From: Acanthochlamys bracteata
Taxonomy: Eukaryota; Streptophyta; Magnoliopsida; Pandanales; Velloziaceae
Direction of reading: 5' to 3'
NCBI GenBank assembly: GCA_019914995.1
Contig: CM034144.1
Coordinates: 4,743,489 to 4,807,488, forward strand
Length of the DNA: 64,000 bases
Shown here: one piece after another, positions 12,578 to 23,213 of the stretch
Position numbering within the stretch: the first letter of the stretch is position 1
Layout of the letters: each line of letters starts with the position of its first letter
Notes under the pieces: model-generated
Seen by the model: the letters and a program-made list of their open reading frames with translations, nothing else
The model's database searches: none
What the model was told of the DNA's origin: nothing
Position numbers and translations under genes: made by a program

Positions 12578-12790
12578 CCTTAAACATCATCATAGGGCAG
12601 CAAGAAAGCATCTCATTTGAGCATTGTATAAAGCAAACATCCCTCAAACATTATCTTAGGGCAGCAAGAAAGCATCTCATTTGAGCATTGTATAAAGCAA
12701 ACATCCCTCAAACATCATCATAGGGCAGCAAGAAAGCATCTCATTTGAGCATTGTATAAAGCAAACATCCATCAAACATCATTATAGGGC
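12578..12790. repeat. 64-bp tandem repeat, about 3.3 copies
   Basis: The word AGGGCAGCAAG recurs at 12594, 12658, 12722 and 12786, exactly 64 bp apart, within units containing GCATCTCATTTGAGCATTG. Copies are nearly identical, so this is the youngest-looking part of the array. It lies directly upstream of the ORF1 start. Confidence 0.9.
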
Positions 12791-13215
12791 AGCAAGGATA
12801 GCATAGGTAACACTACCACAAACCCTCAAAATTTATCATAGGGCAGCAAGAAAGCATATAGACAATACCACCAGGCAAAAATCCCTCAAAAAACATCATA
12901 TGACAGTAAGGATAGCATAGGTAATACTACCACAAACCCTTAAAATTCATTATAGGGCAGCAAGGAAGCATATAGACAGCACCAACAGGCAAAATCCCTC
13001 AAAAAACAACATATGGCAGTAAGGATAGCATAGGTAACACTACCACAAACCCTCGAAATTCATCATAGGGCAGTAAGGAAGCATATAGGCAGCACCAACA
13101 GGCAAAATCTCTCAAAAAATATCATATGGCAACAAGGATAGCATATGTAACACTACCACAAACCCTCAAAATTCATCATAGGGCAGCAAGGAAGCATATA
13201 GGCAGCACCAACAAG
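12790..13215. repeat. About 115-120-bp tandem repeat block
   Basis: Units alternate a CATAGGGCAGCAAGGAAGCATATAG half with a GGATAGCATAGGTAACACTACC half. They recur at roughly 12840, 12955, 13068 and 13189. The unit appears to be two diverged ~60-bp monomers, a dimeric higher-order repeat built on the same word as the neighbouring blocks. Confidence 0.8.
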
Positions 13216-13745
13216 CAAAAAACATCCTCAAAATTCATCATAGGGCAGCAAGACTGAGCCTGGGCAGAATCACCACAACAACTCAAAAAAAAGGCCAGCA
13301 ATGATAGCATGACATTATAGGGCAAAAACATCCTCAAAATTCATCATAGGGCAGCAAGACTGAGCCTGGGCAGCACTGCCACAACAACTCAAAAAATAGG
13401 CTAGCAAGGATAGCATGACATTATAGGGCAAAAACACCCTCAAAATTCATCATAGAGCAGCAAGACTAAGCCTAGGCAGCAACACCACAACAACTCAAAA
13501 ACTAGGCCAGCAATGATAGCATGACATTATAGGACAAAAATACCCTCAAAATTCATCATAGGGCAGCAAGACTGAGTTTCGGCAGCACCACCACAACAAC
13601 TCAAAAAACAGGCCAGCAAGGATAGCATGACATTATAGGGCAAAAACACCCTCAAAATTCATCATAGGGCAGCAAGACTGAGCCTGAGCAGCACCACCAC
13701 AACAACTCAAAAAATAGGCCAGCAAGGATAGCATCTCAGTTGAGA
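13215..13745. repeat. About 107-bp tandem repeat block, five copies
   Basis: Units contain GGGCAGCAAGACTGAGCCTG and then CACCACAACAACTCAAAAAA and a GGATAGCATGACATTATAGG half. Starts lie near 13236, 13344, 13451, 13559 and 13664. It is a second dimeric version derived from the same monomer. Confidence 0.85.
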
Positions 13746-16620
13746 GTTGTATAAGGCAAAAATCCCTTCAAAAGTAAGTGTAGCATCCATTCCACTATCA
13801 TGATATTATTAACTATCAAGTTAGCCAAACATCTCATTCAAAGTAACAATTCTTGCCATGCCATCCAAAAGGGGCTGCAAGATTATAAGGCAACAAAATA
13901 TCTAATTTTAGTAATGTATAAGACAACAAACCCTCAGAAAATCATCATAGGAGAAGCAAGGTTAGGCAACAATCCTCAAAAATCTAGATAGGGCCAGGTA
14001 GGGCAAGCACGGGCAAATATACATCAAGATTCATTACTTTCCAGCAAGGATAGCCAACGAATCCTCAAAATTCATCATAGGGCCAGCAAGGGTGTTTATA
14101 GACAACACCACTTCAAAAAGCACAGCCAAACCAGTAAGGATAGCCAACAATCCCCCAAAAATCATCAACATGCCAGCAAGGACAAGCATAGACAAATATA
14201 CCTCAAAAATCATTAATTGCCAGTAAGAATAACTAGCAATCCCTCAAAATTCATCATTGGGCTAGCTAGGGTAAGTATAGACAGCAACCATACATATTTG
14301 GTTAAGATTAAGTGTAGCATCTATTTTATTATCATGTTATCAATAACCATCAAGCTAGTCAAACATCTCATTCAAAGTAAAGATCCCTGCCACGCCGTCC
14401 AAAAGGGGCTGCAAGGTAATAAGGTAACCAAACATCTCATTTGAGTATTTTATAAGACAACAAATCCTTAGAAATCATCATAGGGGCTGTAAGGTTAGGC
14501 AACAATCCCTCAAAAATCCAGATAGGGCAGCTATACATCATTATTCATTACTTGCCAATAAAGGATAGCCAATAAATCCTCAAAAATTATCAACAGGCCA
14601 GCAAGAACAAGTATAGGCAACATATCCCAAAAAATATTTATTTGCTAGTAAAGATAACCGACAATCCCTCAATAATCATCATAGGGCTAGCAAGGGTGTT
14701 TATAGACAACACCACTTCAAAAACTAAGCCAAACCAGTAAGGATAACCAAAAAATCCTAAAAAATCATCAACAGGCCAGCAAGGACAAATATATGCAACA
14801 TATCTCAAAAAATATTTATTTGCTAGTAAAGATAACCGACAATCCCTCAAATTCATCATAGAGCCAGCAAGTGTTTTTATATGCAACACCACTTCAAAAA
14901 CTAAGCCAAACCAGCAAGAATAGCCAACAATCCCTCAAACATCATCAACAGGCCAGCAAGAACAAGTATAGGCAAATATACCTCAAAAATCATTAATTGC
15001 CAGTAAGAATAACTAACAATCCCTCAAAATTCATCATTGGGCCAGCTAGGGTAAGTATAGGCAGCAACCATACATATTTGGTTAAGATTAAGTGTAGCAT
15101 CTATTTTATTATCATGTTATCAATAACCATCAAGGTAGCCAAACATCTCATTCAAAGTAAAAATTCCTGCCATGCCGTCCAAGATGGGCTGCAAGGTAAT
15201 AAGGTAACCAAACATCTCATTTGAGTATTTTATAAGACAACAAACCCTCAGAAATCATCATAGGGGCTGTAAGGTTAGGCAGCAATCCCTCAAAAATCCA
15301 GATAGGGCAGCTATACATCATTATTCATTACTTGCCAATAAAGGATAGCCAATAAATCCTCAAAAATTATCAACAGGCCAGCAAGAACAAGTATAGGCAA
15401 CATATCCCAAAAAATATTTATTTGCTAGTAAAGATAACCGACAATCCCTCAATAATCATCATAGGGCTAGCAAGGGTGTTTATAGACAACACCACTTCAA
15501 AAACTAAGCCAAACCAGTAAGGATAGCCAAAAATCCTAAAAAATCATCAACAGGCCAGCAAGGACAAATATATGCAACATATCTCAAAAAATATTTATTT
15601 GCTAGTAAAGATAACCGACAATCCCTCAAATTCATCATAGAGCCAACAAGTGTTTTTATATGCAACACCACTTCAAAAACTAAGCCAAACCAGCAAAAAT
15701 AGTCAACAATCCCTCAAACATCATCAATAGGCCAGCAAGAACAAGTATAGGCAAATATACTTCAAAAATCATTAATTGCCAGTAAGAATAACTAACAATC
15801 CCTCAAAATTCATCATTGGGCCAGCTAGGGTAAGTATAGGCAGCAACCATACATATTTGGTTAAGATTAAGTGTAGCATCTATTTTATTATCATGTTATC
15901 AATAACCATCAAGGTAGCCAAACATCTCATTCAAAGTAAAAATTCCTGCCATGCCGTCCAAGATGGGCTGCAAGGTAATAAGGTAACCAAACATCTCATT
16001 TGAGTATTTTATAAGACAACAAACCCTCAGAAATCATCATAGGGGCTGTAATGTTAGACAACAATCCCTCAAAAATCCAGATAAGGCAGCTATACATCAT
16101 TATTCATTACTTGCCAACAAAGGATAGCCAATAAATCCTCAAAAATCATCAACAGGCCAGCAAGGACAAGTATAGGTAACATATCCCAAAAAATATTTAT
16201 TTACTAGTGTAGATAACCGACAATCCCTCAATAATAATCATAGGGCCAAAAATGGTGTTTATAGCCAACACCACTTCAAAAACTAAGCCAAACCAGCAAG
16301 GATAGCTAACAATCCGTCAAACATCATCAACAGGCCAGCAAGGACAAGCATAGGTAAATATACCTCAAAAATCATTAATTGTCAGTAAGAATAACCAACA
16401 ATCCCTCAAAATTAATTATTGGGCCAGTTAGGGTAAGGATAGACAGCAACCATACATATTTGGTTAAGATAAGTGTAGCATCTATTTTATTATCATGTTA
16501 TCAATAACCATCAAAATAGCCAAACATCTCATTTAAAGTAACGATCCCTGCCATGCCGTCCAAAAGGGGCTGCAAGACTGAGCATAGGCAACCAAGCATC
16601 TCATTTTAGTAATGTTCAAA
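13746..16620. repeat. 780-bp higher-order tandem repeat
   Basis: A composite unit of many ~50-60-bp monomers (ATCCCTCAAAAATCATCA..GGCCAGCAAGGA) is itself repeated. Identical landmarks such as TTGCCAGTAAGAATAACTA occur at about 14217, 14997 and 15776, so the period is 779-780 bp. A shortened fourth copy starts near 16380. The second and third copies are almost identical, which points to recent unequal exchange. A 75-codon open frame repeats in each unit, but it is a by-product of the repeat and not a gene. Confidence 0.9.
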
Positions 16621-17460
16621 AGCAGTACACAAAAATAGAAATGGTAATGCAAAACTAATGAAATGCATTTAACCGTAATGGAGAGAAGCTCGAATGAATT
16701 TTATATGAAATATTGCATATACAATAATACTTTTGCACAGAGTAGTCTAAACATGTCAAGTAAAGAAAATATATGAATTAAAAACACAATAAGAATTAAA
16801 TCGATAATAATTTTAACTTCACTGTTAAACCGAAGGAGGAACAACAACACTTATAAGCACTCACCATATGCAAAAACTATATGAACTGCATGGACAAGCA
16901 CTCATCATCTGCAAGCACACCTTAAGAAAAAAATAACAAGCACCGCAAATCATTACGGAAAACAACTCACCATTGGCAGTGTAAATCGAGAACAAAAAAG
17001 CAAGCATACATGTCGAAATAAATAGAGAACGAACACACATACCATACATACTCAAAAAACATTATACCGTTAATTGTTAAAACCGTTATCGTCAACAGAA
17101 AAAAAGAAGAGAAAACAAACTAAAAAAAAATAATTGCGGCTAAAGATCTTACCAGATCGAAGGAAGAACGGCAGCGAAAGCTCTAGTAAAGAAAATCCAA
17201 AGCAAAAGCAGCATCAAGATCGGCCGGACGAAGAGGTCAACATAAACGAGACCGACAACAGTGTCGAACGAAAAAAAATGCTTGGCTTTTTAGCGGTATG
17301 AGACGAAGAAAATAAGAGTCATCAGTTTGTCTGCCGGAGACGAAGATATCATCCTCTTCGGAGATAAAAAACAACCGGAAAAGCTAGGGTTTGAAGAAGA
17401 AAGGAGCGGCGCATACGGAGGAAACGATCGAAAAAGAAATGAGAAGATTATGATAAATGA
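16621..17460 (-). promoter_or_regulatory. Probable promoter/5' leader region of Harbinger ORF1
   Basis: Non-repetitive DNA between the array and the right terminus. On the minus strand it is rich in CCGGCCG and CTTCTTC motifs and contains AAACCCTAGCTTTTCC near 17385, a leader-like motif. The related sequence at 5860-6000 sits in the same relative place inside the non-autonomous element at 4473-6285. No start site can be fixed. Confidence 0.35.
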
Positions 17461-18202
17461 GATACGGTAAAATAATTTATATAACGTGATAATTTTACAA
17501 ACTTATGATGGATATTATCGTCTTTTCGCAGGGGTTTGAGAAAAGCCGCCGTGGTGCTTTTCTTTGAAAGCATCTCTATGATGTTTTTTAAAAAGCGACT
17601 GTAAAAGCATTTTAAAATAGCTTAAAACTGCAATACCCAAACGGTATTTTTACTGTGCTGTGAAGCTTAAAGCACCAATAAAGCACGGCCAAACAGGGCT
17701 CGGTAATACTGGCTTTTAGCTGCTGTGAGCAGCTTTCAACAGTGAAAAAACAAAAGCATCACTTCGGTGCTTTTAGACAAAAACCGCGCAGGGCTTTACT
17801 CCCTGCCAGTGTTTAATGACTATTCTGCCTACGGTAAGTTGGAGAAACTACAACTGTATATATACATTTCTACCAAACTGATTTGCTCTCATTTTTTTTT
17901 CCTAATTTTTCTTCTCCTTCTCTCACGATCGGCAACGATCCGGACCTCCAGCGATTTGCAATCTTCACAGGTTTCTCTCTTATCTGCGCCTAAATTCCTT
18001 CATTCTCCTTTCCTTCTTCCCATTTTTCACCTTCGCCACCCTAATTTCTGCTCAAAACTGCCATCCACGAGCGGTTAGGAACCCTAATCGAGCTCGCGGG
18101 CTCCGTCTACTTGCTGATTTTTTCTCCGCATTTATTTCCCTTTATTTCTTCAAACTCTCGCTTTCCTTTTTGTCTTTCATTCATTTCTTCCGTAGAGGAA
18201 AC

Positions 18203-18718
18203 ATGGAGCAAGTCGTCGTCGATAATTCGACTTCAACGCGCTCTCGTCTAGTAATATTGGCCGCACACCTCTCCGATGCAGGCGATCTCTCTTCTTCTTC
18301 TTCTTCTTCTCTAATGCCGTCACCTGTCTCTGTTTAAGAGCTACCTCCTCCGCTTAGCAATCGCAACTATTTACTAATGGCCGTTGATAACCGCATCCAC
18401 ACCGGTAAGGTCACTGAAATCCCAATTTCTGAAAATGAAACCGTTAAATTCACTGATTTCAAGCAGGTTCGATTGCTTCCTTTGATCAGTATTTTTGTGA
18501 ATTTTGTGATTTAGTTTAGCTAGTTGATCAATATTTTGGTTAATTTTGGGAAAAGATTACTACCGGCAGTATGGTAAAGGGGCTTACGCTGTTTGACCTT
18601 AGATACCTTAACATTGCTACGGTGAAATCGTCAATCTATTATGTTGGTGGAGATGAAGGGATCATAAGGTATAGAGGGTACCCGATGGAAGAGTTAGCTA
18701 AGGAATAGCAACTTTCTT
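18203..18718 (+). pseudogene. CSY: Citrate synthase (peroxisomal type) 5' fragment
   Basis: Citrate synthase condenses acetyl-CoA and oxaloacetate; the peroxisomal plant form works in fatty-acid breakdown. ATG at 18203 opens a frame with RSRLVILAAHLS, the family's RARLAVLxxHL N-terminus, then a serine run. TAA interrupts at 18336. The same frame resumes with HTGKVTEIPISENETVKFTD and ends at a GT donor (18467). A second exon from 18556 continues in phase: [20 protein letters not shown], then [20 protein letters not shown], closely matching the conserved DPGYLNTAPVRSS and GDEGILRYRGYPIEE region. It then hits TAG at 18716. The remaining two-thirds of the enzyme, including the catalytic His and Asp region, is absent. 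Upstream 17870-18200 looks like the original pyrimidine-rich leader. Confidence 0.85.
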
Positions 18719-19473
18719 AAAGTAGCTTAATTGTTAAGTGAGTTTTTATCTTTATTTCGTGCTTGTTGGTTGCTCAAATTCAAAGTTTGATTCTCGTTGA
18801 TTGTGAGTTAGTAATAATTGATTGATTTTGTTGTGTTTGGTTATTTTGCAGTGTACTGGAACTTACCTTCTAAAGCCAGTTGGAGGGTTCGGAGTTCGCA
18901 AATTTTCAGCACTATGTGGTTCTGCAGAAAGTTATTTTCTTAAGATAATTAATCCTTTATCCAATAAGTCCTATTGCTTCAACGCTAATAGGTTCCTGGT
19001 TTGCATTTGAGTTCGTGTCTGTTGTCCTCATGCATTATCCCAAGGAATAGTAATGATCTGTTTCAAAATCTCAACCTCTTTTACTGATAAGAATGCTTTT
19101 AAGAACAGTATATGATGTTTCATCTGAAGTATCTTGAATCTGGATAGTAAAATCTATGTGTCAGTGTAAGGCAATGGAATATCATCAGTATAGGTGATTG
19201 TGTAATGTTAATATGTCTGTTGCATTTGGAAAATTTTCTTGAGTTTGTTAAGTTAGTTTTTCTTGTTAAACGTGCTAGAATATGCAAGGATTGATTAGTC
19301 AAGTAAAAATTAGTGAATAAGTGCTGATGCAGTATATGTTCTAAAACTTGATTTATTTTTTATGGGAGTCATGCAAAATTGAACCCTTTAGTTTCATGCA
19401 AAATGTGTTAACTATAGTAGCCCATAAATATAAATGGCTTATATGTATATGTTACATGGTCCTTCTTAAGTAG

Positions 19474-19560
19474 ATGACATCTATACTTTGGAGCGCTTTT
19501 GCTGGAGCTGCTAACAGGAAAGAAGGCTTTCAATAGGGATCACTATCTTTACCCACTGAG
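19474..19560 (+). pseudogene. Receptor-like kinase fragment (subdomains IX-X)
   Basis: After a one-base deletion at about 19486 the sequence reads DDIY then FGALLLELLTGKKAFNRD. This matches the DVYSFGVLLLELLTGKKA block found in plant receptor-like kinases. The fragment ends at AG followed by GTTTGT, a plausible splice donor. No other kinase motifs lie nearby, although 19690-19750 (MFLDEMVDPLV) could be a further scrap of the same gene. It lies in the same putative captured segment as the citrate synthase piece. Confidence 0.65.
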
Positions 19561-20543
19561 GTTTGTGATGCATGCATTTATTTGATTTCTAATTTCAGTC
19601 ACTTTTAATTTCTTTCAATGCAAGTGTCAATAAGAGAGGGGGGTAGTGTCTGGTGTTCTGAGCAAGTTCACGCCTACATGACTTAATGTTTTTGGATGAG
19701 ATGGTTGATCCACTGGTTAGAGGGAGCATACCTTTCAAGGATCCGTCCTATGTTGCATGAAAAATAAAAATTTTTTTGTCATTTGAGAGTGGTGTTGAAA
19801 TGCTCTTTATATTGAGAATGGGATTAGAACTTAATTTTTGGACTAGTTAATGTATTATGTAATTGTATTTGAACTAGCTAATGTATTTTATAATTGTTGC
19901 TGTTAGTATTGTATTTTGTAATATGTTCGTACTACATTACAATTTAAAATTGTTATTATGTTAAAAAGTTTTAGAAAGTTCAAATATATGTTGAAATAGT
20001 TCAATCATGTTGTTGTGTTCTTAAGTCCATAGGCTTGATTCAGTATGGATAAAGTTGATCACGTTTTTTAAGTGCATTTATAATTTATAATTATGATTAT
20101 ATTAAATTTAATAATTTATAAATATTGTTAAAAATTTATTAATTTTATATAGATAATTTATATGAAATATTATTCAAAATAATAATTAGTTTATAAAAAT
20201 AATATAATTACTAATAAATTTATAAATATTAATCAAGAGAATATCTATAAATTTATTATGTTATAAAAAATAGTAAATTTTAAGAATTAAAGAATTTAAA
20301 GTTTTATAATATATTAAGTATATATGATTAAAGATAGTTCGGTTATTATATACGTTTTTTAAAAATAAGTATAAATTTAGCGAAACATTTCATTCAATAA
20401 AAAGCATGATACAGTAACAATTTATCCAAACACTTTTCAGCATAAAGCTGCTTTTAGAGCAAAATTTCACAGCCGCTTATAGTACTCTAAAGTAGCTTTA
20501 CTTCAAAAGCACAAAAGTTTCAGCACGTTCAAACGGGGCCTAC

Positions 20544-21639
20544 TTCTATTCCAACTTTATCTCACCATTGCGCTCAGAAATCCTTCCGTCTCACAATCGT
20601 GTTTTGCTAATTTTAAATCTACTTTGTTGATCTACTTCGCTTGTGCTATAGAGATTTGATTTTTTGCTCAAACTATCTGATTTATTCTCGATCTACTCTA
20701 CCGCGTTGTGTCGATTAACTTCTTCTAGATCCTACAAAATCTTTTCACTTTCGTTACTGCTTTGACTAACATATGGAATCAGAGCCTATGCTTTTTATCT
20801 CTGCTTAGTCTTACAATAACTATATGAGTATATTATAGTATTTAATTCATATTATATTCATATATTATATTCTTTCTTTGAAATTTTTATACCGATTCTA
20901 TTAATTTCACATACTTTTAAATTTTTGTATATTCTATAATATTATGAGTACAAATTATCCATCTTATCGTATAATGCGGTATAATATTATTTTGTTTAGA
21001 CATCAACAATTCATGTTTATTTAGTTAAATATTCTAACCAAACAATTTCATTATACTTTGAAAGATGGTTTATGATTTATTTATGTTATCTCTAAAATTT
21101 GTGCATTTTGTGAAGCTTATGTTTCACATTTATTTTTGAGATAATTTTTGGCTTAGCAAAATTTTATTAAGTATTTATGATATGCGTATATATGATATGT
21201 TAAATCAAAATTTTGATATCAAGTGATTAATGTACATATAAATAATTAAAGAATAGCCACAACATCTTTAATTGTGTTGATCTATGCATTAAGTATTTTT
21301 CACTTATATAATCACATATATTTATATGACATCAAATTATAATTAAATATGAAAATATGATAGCTTTGCCCATGAGGAGTTATTATATATTCATATTTAA
21401 TTAAGATGGAATAGAAAATATTTATTATTATTTTGATTTGCCCACAGGAATTGAGAAGTAATAATAAATTTTTAGTTTAATCATAAAAATTAATTGTATG
21501 AATCATTATGTGTTAGAATCTTTGCCCACAAGTAGATTTTAATGACGTGGATTCATATATATTATAATATGTCTTACATTAGTAAGTTTATCTATTAGAT
21601 GGTTTATGCATCATATATTGTTGAGTAAACGTGTTAAAT
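20544..21639 (+). other. Possible 5' LTR end, primer site and leader of copia element 1
   Basis: The sequence CTTTGACTAACA at 20759-20770 is followed by TATGGAATCAGAGCC, which resembles the initiator-tRNA-Met primer site (TGGTATCAGAGC) of plant copia elements. The ~45 bp before it resemble 27725-27769 at the far end of the element. Upstream similarity fades, so the 5' LTR is truncated or strongly diverged. From 20800 to 21640 is an A/T-rich leader with recurring TTTGCCCAC motifs and no gene. Confidence 0.4.
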
Positions 21640-22125
21640 TTACTTATTTGTAATTGATCAAACTTCGATATTTTCTAATGATAAAATTCTCTGCTTAAGT
21701 GGTGACAACTATAAAGGGTGGAAGGAGAGTGTTCTACTTCATTTGGGATGCTTAGACCTTAAATATGTTCTTCGTAAGGATGAGCCACCTGTACCTAGAA
21801 GTACTAGTACTCCTACTGAGATAGCATTATACGAACAGTGGGAGAACTCACCGGTTAGTATGATGTATATCAAATCTCACATTATGACTAGTATTCCTGA
21901 ATCGATATCTGATTGTACTAATGTCAAAGACTTAATGAAGGCTATTGATGAGCAATTTGAGTTTTCGGATAAAGCATTGGCTAGCACCCTAATGAGCAAG
22001 TTGACATTCATGAAGCTCACTGGCCTTAAGGGTGTTCGCGAGCACATTGTGCAAATGAGAGACATCACTGCTCAATTGAGGGCCCTTAAGATGGAGATTT
22101 CTAATGATTTTTTAGTGCATTTTTA
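21640..22125 (+). pseudogene. Copia element 1 gag
   Basis: Open frame resembling the copia gag of plants: NDKILCLSGDNYKGWKESV at the start, the YEQWENSPVSMMYI and AIDEQFEFSDKALASTLMSK helices, and KGVREHIVQMRDITAQLR. It stops at TAA (22124-22126). Recognisable gag continues downstream in shifted frames. A broken zinc knuckle at about 22365-22410 has one Cys replaced by Arg and a frameshift inside GHIRKDCPK. Confidence 0.8.
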
Positions 22126-22439
22126 AACTATCTTCCATCTCAGTATAATGCTTTTAAAATTTTCTATAATACACATAAAGATAAATGGTCATTTAGTGAA
22201 TTTTTGATCATGTGTGTTCAAGAGAAGAAAGATTGGTTTAGAAAATGAATCAAAGTGCACATCTAGTAATAGGAGACAAAAGTAAACCTTTAATAAAAAA
22301 GGGAATGACAAATCGAATGCAATAGGCAAGTCAAATGATTCTTCTCATGTTGTTGGAAAATAATCCAGGTGTTTTTTTCGTAAAAAGGACACATAAGGAA
22401 GGATTGCCCTAAAAGAAAGATTTGATTTGAAAAGAAAAA

Positions 22440-22660
22440 TAATCTCATATCTTATGTGTGTTATGAATCTAATATGGTTTATTTTTCTCATAACACTTGG
22501 TGGATTGATTCTACTTCTACAATTCATGTTTCTAATACCATGCATGATTTTCTAAACCAAAGAAAACCGACAAACAGTGAATGTAGCATCTATTCTAGAA
22601 ACCGGATGACTTCATATGTGGAAGCCGTAGGAACTTGTACAATAGTTAAGAATTAATTTT
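22440..22660 (+). pseudogene. Copia element 1 protease region
   Basis: The frame reads WWIDSTSTIHVSNTMHDF, matching the copia aspartic protease region in which W.(I/L)DSGA(S/T)xH is the active-site motif. Here the glycine-alanine part has changed (DSTSTIH), and the frame stops at 22654. The pol region resumes only after the two foldback insertions. Confidence 0.6.
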
Positions 22661-22791
22661 ATTTTGAATTTAGAACGAACCTTTTATATTCCAAGTTTTT
22701 CTATAAATGTAATTTTTAGTACAATACTTGTACCTTTGGGCTTTTCCTTCACCTTTTATGAAACATATTTTAATTTATTAAAAGATTCAAT

Positions 22792-23213
22792 ATATATATA
22801 TATATATATATGGGATAGGATATAGGCACTCCATATGTTATATACACTCCATTGGTTTCTCCGACCATATTTGGCCGGAGAGATCTCCAAACACGATTTT
22901 TACCATTGGATAAGTAGAACTATGAGTTTGAAACATGGTTAACAAATTTCAGTTCAGTCGGACCATGAATCGACCTTCTTCCGGCTACTTGATCAAGATG
23001 ACTCAAAAACTAAAAATATATACATTGTCAACTTTTACTATTTGAGTAATCTTAATCAAATTGCCGGATGAAAGTCGAATCGTGATCCGATTGAAGTGAA
23101 ATTTTGTAAGCATGTTTACAACTCAATGTTCTACTTATCCAACGATGAAGATCGGATTTGGAGATCTCTCCGGCCAAATATGGCCGGAAAAACCGATGGA
23201 GTGCCTATATATA
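22792..23213. mobile_element. Foldback element 1 in a (TA)n tract
   Basis: A long imperfect inverted repeat. ATAGGCACTCC at 22822-22832 pairs with GGAGTGCCTAT at 23198-23208, and pairing extends inward through CCATATTTGGCCGGAGAGATCTCC and its complement. The single-strand loop near the centre is short. The element is bounded by TA repeats on both sides. Insertion in TA microsatellites is known for rice Micron-type elements; the relation here is only by analogy. It interrupts the copia 1 polyprotein. Confidence 0.75.

Larger units (their letters stand above)
9110..17700 (-). mobile_element. Large PIF/Harbinger transposon with decayed transposase and ORF1
   Basis: The left end GGCCGTGTTTGGAGGTGC and the complement of the right end, AGCCCTGTTTGGCCGTGC, form the terminal inverted repeats. 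Inside are the two genes that define plant PIF/Harbinger elements, both read on the minus strand: transposase (9891-11048) and Myb/SANT-like ORF1 (11549-12556). Next comes a 4-kb tandem repeat array (12578-16620), then a leader-like region (about 17100-17460). An alternative left end lies at 9060 (CTGTTTGGCTGTGCT), so nesting in an older element is possible. No matching 3-bp target duplication was found at either choice of end. The element is probably inactive because both genes carry stops and frameshifts. Confidence 0.7.
17701..20543. mobile_element. Putative gene-capturing (Pack-type) Harbinger element
   Basis: The right end, read inward on the minus strand, is GGCCCCGTTTGAACGTGCTG. It stays similar to the left end of the 9-17.7 kb element for about 200 bp (CTTTAGAGTnCT, AAAAGCAGCTTTATGCTGAAAA, TGTTTGGATAAATTnTTA). 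The left side at 17745-17790 (AAAGCATCACTTCGGTGCTTTT, CAAAAACCGCG) resembles the opposite end type in inverted orientation. Between them are a citrate synthase 5' fragment with its leader (17870-18718) and a kinase fragment (19474-19560). That arrangement fits capture of host gene pieces by a transposon. The exact left end and target duplication are unresolved. Confidence 0.4.

Noticed and set aside
12578-13745. Regular short repeats resembling a CRISPR array
   Set aside because: Units are contiguous tandem monomers without unique spacers, there are no cas genes, and the sequence is a plant transposon.
14217-16003. Three nearly identical 75-codon open frames spaced 780 bp apart
   Set aside because: They are produced by the higher-order tandem repeat; the frame lacks protein-like features and changes only with the repeat unit.
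18822-19010. Open frame CTGTYLLKPVGGFGVRKFSA as a further citrate synthase exon
   Set aside because: It does not match the next part of citrate synthase, and I recognise no other family, so it was not called as a gene.
20135-20770. Full-length 5' LTR for copia element 1
   Set aside because: Only the last ~45 bp resemble the candidate 3' LTR; 20330-20543 is a Harbinger-type end, so a complete LTR cannot be supported.
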